A stretch of 64,000 nucleotides of DNA from Actinobacillus lignieresii (GTDB lineage: Bacteria; Pseudomonadota; Gammaproteobacteria; Enterobacterales; Pasteurellaceae), in contig NZ_UFRM01000001.1 in assembly GCF_900444945.1 (NCBI RefSeq), forward strand, positions 382,501 to 446,500, written 5' to 3'. Made by a program: the position numbers and the translations under genes. The notes under the pieces were generated by a model. The model made no database searches, was not told the origin of the DNA, and saw nothing but the letters and a program-made list of their open reading frames with translations. Shown here piece by piece: positions 56,490-64,000 of this stretch; positions within the stretch are counted from its first letter, which is position 1; the number at the start of each line of letters is the position of its first letter.

Positions 56490-56948
56490 TTATCCGATAA
56501 GATCGCGAGTATCTTCTTTGCTGAGATACGGCACGCCGTCAATGCTGACGAAGTCTGGGCTTGTTACAAAATACTTAACTTTCTTAGTCGATTTTGAACC
56601 GCCTTTCGGGTCAATATTGATTAAGTCTGTTACGACTAACTTGCAATCAAACGCTTCAACTTTTGTGCGCACGCCCCCACGATTTGCGAAGAACGTCATA
56701 TCGAAACACGGAATATCACGATATGAACCCGCAGCCGATGCGGCAACACTGATTTTCTTGAAGTTGCGTTCATCGAGTTCAATTTCGCCTTCCGCTGCCA
56801 CATCGCCCAGAACGTAGCCGTCCGGAATACCGCGCGTTTGTGCGGCTGCGGTGTTGTCAGTAATACTTAAGCTCACGCTTTCTGCGTGAAACGGAATCAA
56901 GCCGATATAGAAATCGAAGCTCATACCGCTAATACGTTCTCTACTCAT
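56490..56948 (-). CDS. Tail tube protein (DUF2597 type)
   Basis: A 152-residue inner tube subunit (RISGMSFDFYIGLIPFHAES, GYVLGDVAAEGEIELDERNF). It is directly downstream of the sheath gene with an 8-base overlap, as in HP1-like phages. Length and beta-rich composition agree with the family. Confidence 0.88.
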   Translation of the reverse strand: MSRERISGMSFDFYIGLIPFHAESVSLSITDNTAAAQTRGIPDGYVLGDVAAEGEIELDERNFKKISVAASAAGSYRDIPCFDMTFFANRGGVRTKVEAFDCKLVVTDLINIDPKGGSKSTKKVKYFVTSPDFVSIDGVPYLSKEDTRDLIG

Positions 56949-58080
56949 TGCTTGCTCCTAATGTTGTTAAGTCTAATGCGATATCGACGGTAATCCCTTT
57001 CGGGCACTCTAACGGACGCACAATGATGTAGATCACCACTTCATTTTTATTCATCCACGTGATTTCAATATCGCCGTCTTGCGGTGCGTAACATTCGCCC
57101 GGGAAATCAACGCCGTTAATAGAGGTCGATTTCGACATCTCACGCAATACGCCTGCGAAGTACGTTTTATGCACCTCGATGCTACCGCTACTTGAATTTA
57201 ATGAGCGGTCGCCGATTTTTGCGATCGCACGGATGCGGACGGTACGTGCTGCCTTGTCTGCAATACGCACATTTTCAATCACTTGGAAATCACCGCCCTC
57301 GGCATCGAGTGTGCGACCATCGGACCAGTACAGTCCGTCATAATCGGGATACCACATTGCTGTAGAGTAGCGCGCAATTTCTAACGCTTTCAGCGTTGCG
57401 ACATCTAATTCTGCGCCGTCTTTGTCTTTCGGTTTTACCGCATCTAAGCCTTTCATTGCGCCTGTTTTCACACGGCACGGGCTATCAGCTACGGTCACGC
57501 TACGATCAGCTAAACGACCTGCTAATGCGCCTGCGTCTTGGCTAAATAGATTCGGCACTAACATCACGTGGTCGGCGACAATGCCTTTCTGTAATTCTGT
57601 TAAACGCGCTACGTACTGCGCCCACGTTTCGCCGTTTTCTTCTTCGGCACTGATACCGTCTAACGCCTGGATAAAGAATTGACGGCGACCATAAGTTGCC
57701 AGCAATTCCGCGTAAAGCGCTTGCAATGCATTAATTGCCGCTTTATCTACGCCGAGCGTGTTTGTGTTTACTGCATATTCGTAGCTTGCAGAAAGATTTG
57801 CGTCTTTAACCGCTTGCGTGAAGCTGTAGCCTTCTTCTGCCATTTGATACACATACGCAAACCAGTTCTGACCTGCGTTTTGCATTGCTGCACGTACTTG
57901 TTTTTTCAGTACGGTATCTGCTGTGCCGAATAGCAAATCAAAGTCTGTATCAGCGGTTACCGCTGTCACTTGGTTTAGATTTTTCGTCCCCACACCCACA
58001 AAAAGCGCTGTGCGTTCAACGGTTTTGGTTGCGCCGCTTTGCTGATTTAAGGTGTTAATCTGTACATAAGGGTAAGTCAT
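56941..58080 (-). CDS. Tail sheath protein (DUF2586 type)
   Basis: A 379-residue contractile sheath subunit. It starts MTYPYVQINTLNQQSGATKT and includes ERTALFVGVG, SADSPCRVKTG-like VADSPCRVKTGAMKGLDAV, WYPDYDGLYWSDGRTLDAEG and FPGECYAPQDGDIEITWMNK. The HP1/K139 sheath type is shorter than P2's. It indicates a contractile tail, so a myovirus. Confidence 0.9.
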   Translation of the reverse strand: MTYPYVQINTLNQQSGATKTVERTALFVGVGTKNLNQVTAVTADTDFDLLFGTADTVLKKQVRAAMQNAGQNWFAYVYQMAEEGYSFTQAVKDANLSASYEYAVNTNTLGVDKAAINALQALYAELLATYGRRQFFIQALDGISAEEENGETWAQYVARLTELQKGIVADHVMLVPNLFSQDAGALAGRLADRSVTVADSPCRVKTGAMKGLDAVKPKDKDGAELDVATLKALEIARYSTAMWYPDYDGLYWSDGRTLDAEGGDFQVIENVRIADKAARTVRIRAIAKIGDRSLNSSSGSIEVHKTYFAGVLREMSKSTSINGVDFPGECYAPQDGDIEITWMNKNEVVIYIIVRPLECPKGITVDIALDLTTLGASNE

Positions 58081-58114
58081 GCTTTTCCTTTTGTGTTTAG
58101 GGTTGGCAATATGC

Positions 58115-58789
58115 CTATTTGAAACGGATGCCGTTTTCTGTTAGCACTTTTTCAATTTGCTCTCGCATTCGGTTGCCGTTTCGTTGCTCGTTAGTGTCCA
58201 AAAATGGACGCTCGGGCATCTTAATTTTTAAACCTTTGCCGCTGTTTGTAGCGGAGCTTAATTTCTTTTTCAGTACACGGATAATTAAACCCGCTTGCGC
58301 CATAGATAGTGAGCGCTTAATTTCGCTCGCTGTTGCATTTCTGTATTTGCCACGCTTGCGAATTTGATACCCCAAAGCAAGCAATCTCGTGACTTGCTGA
58401 GGTGTTACGGGGTCGTTTTTATCAGCCTCGACTTTGTTTTTGTCGTTTTGGTTCTGACTAACGGTGTCTTCTAAGCCGTACTGATGGATAGCGGATATTT
58501 CTGCCGTGCGCTGTAGCTTGTAGTAGAGTAGCCCTTTCGCATCGCCATCAAGTTTTGAATTTAGATAGCGGGCACGATGCAGTAGCATTTTGCCTGTACC
58601 GACCTTACGTTTTTCCCACGACTTTCCATCGGGCGATTGTTGTCGGCGCACATTTTTCAATGCATCGTTTTTTATCGCCCATGCGGTGCGCTGGATAATC
58701 TGTTTTTTTATATCGCTTGGCAGCGCTAACACTCGCAAATCGTTGCGGAGAGCGTTAAGCGATTTCTGATTAGCTGTAATCGTGATCAA
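58115..58789 (-). CDS. Phage virion morphogenesis / tail completion protein (S-like)
   Basis: 224 residues, basic. The N-terminal LRVLALPSDIKKQIIQRTAW and the typical RQQSPDGKSWEKRK match the phage virion morphogenesis family, which includes P2 S. RPFLDTNEQRNGNRMREQIE near the end also fits. Overlaps the R-like gene by about 20 bases. Confidence 0.85.
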   Translation of the reverse strand: MITITANQKSLNALRNDLRVLALPSDIKKQIIQRTAWAIKNDALKNVRRQQSPDGKSWEKRKVGTGKMLLHRARYLNSKLDGDAKGLLYYKLQRTAEISAIHQYGLEDTVSQNQNDKNKVEADKNDPVTPQQVTRLLALGYQIRKRGKYRNATASEIKRSLSMAQAGLIIRVLKKKLSSATNSGKGLKIKMPERPFLDTNEQRNGNRMREQIEKVLTENGIRFK

Positions 58790-59258
58790 ACTGTGTTACC
58801 ACTTTTTCAGTAATGTGCGTTGCTGTGACGATTTCGACTTGATCAAGTCGATAGTTTTCACCGTCTAAGCTTAATGCACCGTTACTGTCTTTCACTGCTT
58901 CAATGCGCTCATAGAAATCCACTTTAAAAATGATGATCGCTGTGTTGTCATCGAGCATATCAATTTCAAATTTAGGGTCTGAAAGCGCTAAATCGTCTCG
59001 TTCGCAATCGTGCTCTTTTAGCCAGATATTGAACCAGCTCATCAGCTCAAGCGCTGAGATTTCACGGAATGGCAATTCATCAAAGTAGAAAATTGCTGAA
59101 TACGGCAAATGAAATAATTCAATGCCGTTTTCTGTAATATCTCGCCCTTCGTCTAAAAGCTCGCCTTCTGCTATCCACGAAGAAAAATGCGCCTGATATG
59201 ACTGGGGGAGCTTCGTTAATAAAAAATCGGTAAGCTGTTGATATTTCATTTGCTTCAT
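58770..59258 (-). CDS. Tail completion protein (R-like)
   Basis: About 162 residues with an acidic, beta-rich pattern resembling P2 R (WFNIWLKEHDCERDDLALSD, AIIIFKVDFYERIEAVKD). It precedes the S-like gene as in P2 (R-S). The first ATG at 59258 is taken as start; an upstream in-frame TTG at 59270 is less likely. Confidence 0.75.
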   Translation of the reverse strand: MKQMKYQQLTDFLLTKLPQSYQAHFSSWIAEGELLDEGRDITENGIELFHLPYSAIFYFDELPFREISALELMSWFNIWLKEHDCERDDLALSDPKFEIDMLDDNTAIIIFKVDFYERIEAVKDSNGALSLDGENYRLDQVEIVTATHITEKVVTQFDHDYS

Positions 59259-59298
59259 TAGCCGTTCCAACCTTCTTTATCTAATCCGTCCCAACCCT

Positions 59299-59751
59299 CT
59301 AAATCATCCATACCGTACCTCTTTTTTTACCTTTTAGCGTGCGCACGGCGTGTACTGATTCGGTTAGTAGTTGCTTTTGTTCTTCGATGACATCCCGCTT
59401 TTCGTGTAAATCACGGGCGGACATGGTGGCGAATTCGGGTAATAAATCGTGCTTTGCTCGGGCAAAAACGGCTTTTTTGTAAAGCGTTTGTACGGCGTTT
59501 TCGCCATTAATTTTTGTGCCTGGGATTTCACTTGCGTAGGTAAATCCCTCAGCACGGTAGCGTTGCTCAACTTCCGCAAGATCAAGCGTTAAGTTTTGCA
59601 TTGCACCGACTAAAACGGTGCGGATTAAGTCCAGCGGGATTTGCAGCGGAATCGCCCGCTGACGCTGAAAGTCAGCAATTACGATACTTCCCCAGAAACC
59701 ATCGTTCTCAATCGTTTCATTGCTGTAGTCTGTTGTGCGCCCATTAAGCAT
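59299..59751 (-). CDS. Head completion protein (L-like)
   Basis: A 150-residue protein with the P2 L pattern (EIENDGFWGSIVIADFQRQR-like FWGSIVIADFQRQRAIP, AEVEQRYRAEGFTYASEIPG, LYKKAVFARAKHDLLPEFAT). Located after the small terminase gene and overlapping it by 8 bases, as in the P2 order M-L. Confidence 0.87.
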   Translation of the reverse strand: MLNGRTTDYSNETIENDGFWGSIVIADFQRQRAIPLQIPLDLIRTVLVGAMQNLTLDLAEVEQRYRAEGFTYASEIPGTKINGENAVQTLYKKAVFARAKHDLLPEFATMSARDLHEKRDVIEEQKQLLTESVHAVRTLKGKKRGTVWMI

Positions 59752-60613
59752 TGATCGCGCCTCCTTGTTTCTCTAAGACTTCTTCGAGGGAGAGAGGCGA
59801 AGCGAGTAGTAGCTCAAGCACGCGAGGAATATTGATTCCCACGGTTTGGCTATTACTGCTTGCCTCTGGTGGAGTACGATAAAAATCGAGGTTTACGCCT
59901 AGCTGTTGCAGCCTTTTTAGTCGCATTTCGCAACGATCAATCAGTGTGTGCACTTGCGCTTTATGATTGAGTTTGTAAGCGTGCTGTAAAAGCTGTATCG
60001 CTAGAAGTAAGCGTTCTGGGTCGTCAAAACTTGCTGCATGCGCTTTCTTATTGCTAAGAATGAGCAGTGTTGCAGCAAGCTTGAACCACTTCGCACTGAT
60101 TATTTCCATGAGTTGCCACGACATCGCCACGTTTTGAAATACTTGATTAAAAAACGGCTGTACGCTTTCACCCATGCGAATAGTGTGTTCTGTCCAGTTG
60201 TAGATTTCGTCTGCGACAAACGCGGGGATTGTGCGTTTGACGTGGAACGGCAATTTTTGGCCGTCTGCAATGGCTCTGTTTGCCAGTTCAAGTGCTTGCG
60301 TAAAATCTCCAACATCAAACAAATAGATAATGCAGTAGCCAACAACATCATTTTGATATTTCACCCCTTGTTTGAAATAGTCGTGCGCATATGGCAACCA
60401 CTTCGGCAAGAAGTAGTCGCGCTTATATTGTGAGCGGAGTTCAAGAGAGGGCATTGATCGAATTTTATTAATCTCGTTATTTAACGAAATTTCTAAAATA
60501 GAATATTCATGATTGTTCACATCCGCTTGCTGTGCCGATGCGGTCAGCGTCACTTGTTCTGCTTCTAGTGCGCTGAGTGCTTTCATTCTATTCTGTTGAT
60601 CGATCAATCCCAT
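59744..60613 (-). CDS. Terminase small subunit / endonuclease (M-like)
   Basis: 289 residues, mostly helical. It has P2 M features such as LEISLNNEINKIRSMPSLEL, KRDYFLPKWLPYAHDYFKQG, VGYCIIYLFDVGDFTQALEL and a basic C-terminal half. It works with the large terminase (62709) in DNA packaging, although that gene is on the other strand. It follows the capsid gene, as expected. Confidence 0.88.
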   Translation of the reverse strand: MGLIDQQNRMKALSALEAEQVTLTASAQQADVNNHEYSILEISLNNEINKIRSMPSLELRSQYKRDYFLPKWLPYAHDYFKQGVKYQNDVVGYCIIYLFDVGDFTQALELANRAIADGQKLPFHVKRTIPAFVADEIYNWTEHTIRMGESVQPFFNQVFQNVAMSWQLMEIISAKWFKLAATLLILSNKKAHAASFDDPERLLLAIQLLQHAYKLNHKAQVHTLIDRCEMRLKRLQQLGVNLDFYRTPPEASSNSQTVGINIPRVLELLLASPLSLEEVLEKQGGAINA

Positions 60614-60636
60614 TCTCTGTTAAATTCCTTCGTTTG

Positions 60637-61626
60637 TTACGAGCCTAGAACCACGTTTTCGGCTTTAATTGCAGTCATCAGACCTAAATCTTCTACTACA
60701 TAGCCTTCATTGCGGTAATAGCTATTGACGTAGCCTTTTTTGTCTTCATCGTTACGTAAAGCACGGCGTACGCTGGTGTTTTGGTAATAAATACTTAAGT
60801 TTGATAGCGTGGTTACTACTGCGCCTTTCGCTGGGAAGTTCGGCGGTGTGAAGCCTTCCATACCACCAAATGAACCCAGCAACATATTTGAGCCTAATGC
60901 CGCACGCTCGGTCGGCGTTAAACCGTATTTTTTGCTGATGAGTTTCGCTTCTTTTGAGGCTAATTCACGGCCCACTAAGAACACTAAATCATTGCGGTTT
61001 TGATGGCGCTGATCTAAACCTTGACGGAGGTCTAACGCTAATTCGTCTAAGTTGGCGAATTCTGCACCCTCACCAAAAATAGTGATTTGATTGTCTTCGC
61101 CACCGGTGTAAACATTTTGCGGGCGACCTAATTCAAGCTGCTTAATCCAACCGATGTTTACATCTTTCAATTCTGCGTCTTTGGTGTCTTTTGCAGCGCT
61201 TTCGCCGTGCCAGCCGATTTGACATTGGTCTAATGCAGTTTGTGTGCTGACGAAGTCTGCAATACCTGCCATTAATTTGTTGATGCCTAAGCCTGCAAGG
61301 TTGTCAAAGTATTCCCACGGAATAATCACGCCCGTGTCTGTTGCGTGTAATTCATATTCGTTCTCTGACGCTTCAATATTTGCAAGATAGCGACCATCTG
61401 ATTTACGGCCCGTAATGGCTTTTTCCGTTGCGCCCCAAATTTTTCGGCCTTTAATGTTGGTTACACCAATCACGTTAATTTTTTTCAGAAAGTCCGATTT
61501 CTGTTGGATATTGCCTGCAAGTTCTGCCGCTTCTGTCGGTTTTACCGAAAAGGATTGACCCAAGCGCAATACATTTGGGTCAATGCCGTAGCGTTTAGCT
61601 ACGAGATCAATAACTTGATTAAACAA
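60637..61626 (-). CDS. Major capsid protein (N-like)
   Basis: A 329-residue P2-type capsid protein. It includes [69 protein letters not shown] and [19 protein letters not shown]. The length fits HP1/P2 capsids after N-terminal processing. It lies downstream of the scaffold/protease gene. Confidence 0.92.
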   Translation of the reverse strand: MFNQVIDLVAKRYGIDPNVLRLGQSFSVKPTEAAELAGNIQQKSDFLKKINVIGVTNIKGRKIWGATEKAITGRKSDGRYLANIEASENEYELHATDTGVIIPWEYFDNLAGLGINKLMAGIADFVSTQTALDQCQIGWHGESAAKDTKDAELKDVNIGWIKQLELGRPQNVYTGGEDNQITIFGEGAEFANLDELALDLRQGLDQRHQNRNDLVFLVGRELASKEAKLISKKYGLTPTERAALGSNMLLGSFGGMEGFTPPNFPAKGAVVTTLSNLSIYYQNTSVRRALRNDEDKKGYVNSYYRNEGYVVEDLGLMTAIKAENVVLGS

Positions 61627-61637
61627 TGTTTACCCCC

Positions 61638-62516
61638 TTAGAAAATTGGTGTTTGTGCAGCCGTGAAATTCTCTGGCGCACCTGCTGGGGTTTGCGTTAC
61701 TGCTTGCGTGCTTAACGCATTAAACTTATTTGATAATTCATCAAACTGTGCTTTTAATGCGTTGTATTCTTTTTTCGTTACCGTTTCCGCTTCTTCGGGC
61801 TTCGGTGCAGGTTTGCTTGGCGCTTTTGGCTCTTGTGCTTGATTCTGAGCAGCGAATGCCTGTGTTACACCCGCAGCGATAGCTGCGGTAAGTTCTTCTT
61901 TAGTCAAAGAAAATTCCTCTTGTTGTTGAGGGCTGCCAATATCGGCTAAGTTAAAAGTCGGTTCGACTTTTGTTTTTTTATGCTCATCACCGAAGAAGAA
62001 TCTGCGTAAAGCGCTAAATGCACGTTTTACTTGTTCTTCATCGAGTTGTGATTCTTGCTCTTGCACCGTGAATTTAAATTCCTCTGGCGCACCGAACTGT
62101 GTGCCGTCTGGGATATTGCGTGCGCTGAAATTTAACTGCGTTGTGCCACGGCTTGCGGGGCTGTCTGTGATTGCTAAACCGCCTAAATACGCTTTACCCG
62201 TATTATTGAAATTTGGGTAAATTTCAATGCTGGTGAAGAGTTTCTGCCCTTGCTGATTGACTGATAGCAGTTGAGCATTCGGGCTGATTTTTGCGTATAA
62301 CTTCGCTTGGCCGTCTTTTTCTTCTGCTTTCACTTCCAACACTTGGCCGTAATTCGACCAGCGGAAATGCTCAGCCCAAATCAGCGCCGTGTACTCTTTC
62401 GGGTCGTAAGTTTCGGCCATATCGAGTACGTCTTTTGCGCTAATTTCGCGCCCATCCACTGTTGCACCGCTGGTTGCGATGCAAATCCAGTCTGTTGATA
62501 GTTTGATTTTGTCCAT
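61638..62516 (-). CDS. Capsid scaffolding protein and protease (O-like)
   Basis: About 292 residues. The N-terminal protease part starts MDKIKLSTDWICIATSGATV and contains DGREISAKDVLDMAETYDP, EHFRW (His) and DSPASRGTT (Ser). A Gln/Glu/Ala-rich scaffold part follows (about 200-292) with a coiled coil near the end. The start at 62516 matches the family; an in-frame upstream ATG (62585) would add 23 charged residues. Confidence 0.86.
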   Translation of the reverse strand: MDKIKLSTDWICIATSGATVDGREISAKDVLDMAETYDPKEYTALIWAEHFRWSNYGQVLEVKAEEKDGQAKLYAKISPNAQLLSVNQQGQKLFTSIEIYPNFNNTGKAYLGGLAITDSPASRGTTQLNFSARNIPDGTQFGAPEEFKFTVQEQESQLDEEQVKRAFSALRRFFFGDEHKKTKVEPTFNLADIGSPQQQEEFSLTKEELTAAIAAGVTQAFAAQNQAQEPKAPSKPAPKPEEAETVTKKEYNALKAQFDELSNKFNALSTQAVTQTPAGAPENFTAAQTPIF

Positions 62517-62708
62517 TCGTTTTTTCTCGTGCGAAAAATAAGTGTGCTGATTTTTACGGATTTTTTCGTGCGTTTCATTCTGCAAAATTCGGTTATTCGT
62601 GGATATCGGCGCAAAACAGATCCTTATCCGAACATATCCGAAAACTGATACAAGTTTTAAGGCTTTTTCTCCCGCAAAATAGCGCCAATTACGGAGCTAA
62701 AGCGAGGA
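62517..62708. promoter_or_regulatory. Divergent late-promoter region of the prophage
   Basis: Region between the scaffold gene (leftward) and the large terminase (rightward), where P2-like phages have activator-dependent late promoters. A direct repeat TATCCGAA occurs at 62625-62632 and 62635-62642, one helical turn apart. It may bind a late activator; this is speculative. Confidence 0.4.
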
Positions 62709-64000
62709 ATGAAAACAACTGAGAAATTAAAAAAGCGTAAATCACGCTATTCGGAAGAAACGATCTTTGAAGCTCGTTTTTTGTACTTAAAGAAATATAC
62801 CCCGCAAGAAATTGCGAAAGAACTGGGCTTGAATTCGCCACGCCCGATTTACTACTGGGCAGAAAAATACAACTGGCGAAATATGCTAGGGGAACGAGGG
62901 GTAGAAGAACTTATTGCTTTACGTATCGTGACGCTAATCGAACGTGAGAGCAAAACAAAAGAAGAAATTGAAGAGCTGAATGCGCTGATTGATAGAGATA
63001 TTCAGTATAAAGCGCAGCGAGCAAAGGCACACAAAAAAGCGCAAGCGGTCGGAAATTCTCAAGAATTTGCAAATAGTGATCGTGATGACGATGCGCCCAA
63101 AAAAGAGCGCAAAAAAGCGGTTAAGAATGACATTTCGCACATTACGGATGAAATGTTTGCACCGTTTTTGGAATCGCTCTTTAAGTATCAGCTACATATG
63201 CGTGAGCATCTTGATCGTGCGGTGCGTATTCTCTTAAAGAGCCGTCAAATTGGCGCAACTTATTACTTTGCGTTTGAAGCATTAGAACAGGCTATTAAGA
63301 CGGGCGATAATCAGATCTTTCTTTCTGCTTCTAAGCGCCAGTCTGAGATTTTTAAAACCTACATTGTAAAAATGGCACGTCAGTATTTTAATGTAGAACT
63401 AAAAGGCAATCCGATTATTTTAAGTAATGGCGCTGAGCTGCACTTCTTATCAACCAATAAAAGTACGGCGCAAGGCTATCACGGCCACGTGTACGGCGAT
63501 GAATTTGCGTGGTTGCGTAACTTTGAAGAGTTCTACACTGTGTCGTCAGCAATGGCAACGCATAAAAAATGGCGTGAGACGTATTTCTCGACCCCCTCAA
63601 GCCGATTGCACGAATCTTATGCTTTCTGGTCGGGAGAGATGTGGAAAGGGGAAGACCGCTCACGCAAGGACGTTATTTTCCCAACTGTAAGCGATTATCG
63701 TGACGGTGGGCGTGATTGCCCAGATGGCGCTTGGCGCTATGTGGTTACGATCGAAGATGCGCTGAAAGGTGGAGCAGGTTCATTATTTGATATTGATGCG
63801 CTTAAGCAAAAATATAGCACACACGCATTCAATCAGCTCTTTATGTGCCATTGGGTAGATGATGCGGATTCCATTTTTACGATTTTGCACTTGCTGAAAT
63901 GTTCGGTCGATATCGGTAAATGGTCTGATTTTGACCCCGAAAGCGATCGCCCGTTTGGTAATCGTGAGGTATGGGGCGGGTACGACCCCGCAGAGAGTTT
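62709..64000 (+). CDS. Terminase large subunit (P-like), partial at window end
   Basis: Motor ATPase for DNA packaging; 430 codons visible and open at the end. The N-terminal helix-turn-helix (YTPQEIAKELGLNSPRPIYY) is followed by a long charged region, the Walker A-like LLKSRQIGATYYFAFEA (about 176-192) and Walker B HVYGDEFAW (about 259-267), then TYFSTPSSRLHESY. GGYDPAES at the edge begins the nuclease domain. It reads opposite to the late genes, as in P2 and HP1. ATG at 62709 follows GAGG closely. Confidence 0.9.
   Translation, partial: MKTTEKLKKRKSRYSEETIFEARFLYLKKYTPQEIAKELGLNSPRPIYYWAEKYNWRNMLGERGVEELIALRIVTLIERESKTKEEIEELNALIDRDIQYKAQRAKAHKKAQAVGNSQEFANSDRDDDAPKKERKKAVKNDISHITDEMFAPFLESLFKYQLHMREHLDRAVRILLKSRQIGATYYFAFEALEQAIKTGDNQIFLSASKRQSEIFKTYIVKMARQYFNVELKGNPIILSNGAELHFLSTNKSTAQGYHGHVYGDEFAWLRNFEEFYTVSSAMATHKKWRETYFSTPSSRLHESYAFWSGEMWKGEDRSRKDVIFPTVSDYRDGGRDCPDGAWRYVVTIEDALKGGAGSLFDIDALKQKYSTHAFNQLFMCHWVDDADSIFTILHLLKCSVDIGKWSDFDPESDRPFGNREVWGGYDPAES

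Noticed and set aside
43600..64000. Mu-like transposable prophage
   Set aside because: Capsid, scaffold, terminase, sheath and tube are of P2/HP1 type, and the terminase orientation is that of P2; no Mu-type genes are seen.

Overview
The window comes from a Pasteurellaceae chromosome, most likely Actinobacillus (A. pleuropneumoniae or a close relative). The main clue is the repeated core ACAAGCGGT / ACCGCTTGT, the Apl-type DNA uptake signal, which often sits as inverted pairs inside terminators. The gene content fits as well (Isc cluster end, cca, cysS, metNIQ, folE, truA, lpxL, dapA, folD, selenocysteine formate dehydrogenase). The species was inferred without any database search.

Layout. 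1-1926: end of the isc operon (hscA, fdx, iscX). 1927-2950: decayed IS3-family remnant. 2952-8214: an accessory outer-membrane module consisting of a Slam-type lipoprotein exporter, a TbpB/HpuA-like surface lipoprotein and a divergent ZnuD-like TonB-dependent zinc receptor with a His-rich loop. 8233-9402: a second, internally deleted IS3-family element that landed in the loop of a bidirectional terminator. 9417-27335: housekeeping genes (cca, ppiB, cysS, a MetJ-type metNIQ operon with two metQ copies, a LysR/hydrolase/acetyltransferase/cyclophilin-like module, kdkA, folE, truA, raiA, lpxL, dapA, an OFA-family transporter, folD). 27523-27721: tRNA-Pro(UGG) and tRNA-Arg(UCU). 27934-34807: formate dehydrogenase-N type operon (fdnG with in-frame UGA, fdxH, fdnI, fdhE) and divergent fdhD. 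34809-43481: AEC transporter, YdgA-like protein, fadJ/fadI, and a proB-TSUP-nth operon.

From about 43.6 kb to the window end lies a P2/HP1-like myoprophage. Its late genes read leftwards: scaffold, capsid, small terminase, head completion, tail completion, sheath, tube, lysozyme, holin, tail assembly chaperone with a -1 frameshift, tape measure, baseplate, tail fibre and spike. The large terminase reads rightwards and runs off the end. The integrase and the other attachment end are outside the window.

The most interesting unit is the Slam / surface lipoprotein / ZnuD cluster. It looks like a two-component surface receptor for zinc or a zinc-carrying ligand, with a dedicated exporter for its lipoprotein, bracketed by related IS remnants. 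Also notable are the tail-chaperone slippery site at 54799-54805, the IS in a terminator loop, the repeat-rich prophage end, the metJ operator inside a promoter, and a palindromic Hin-type uptake signal in an Apl-type genome.
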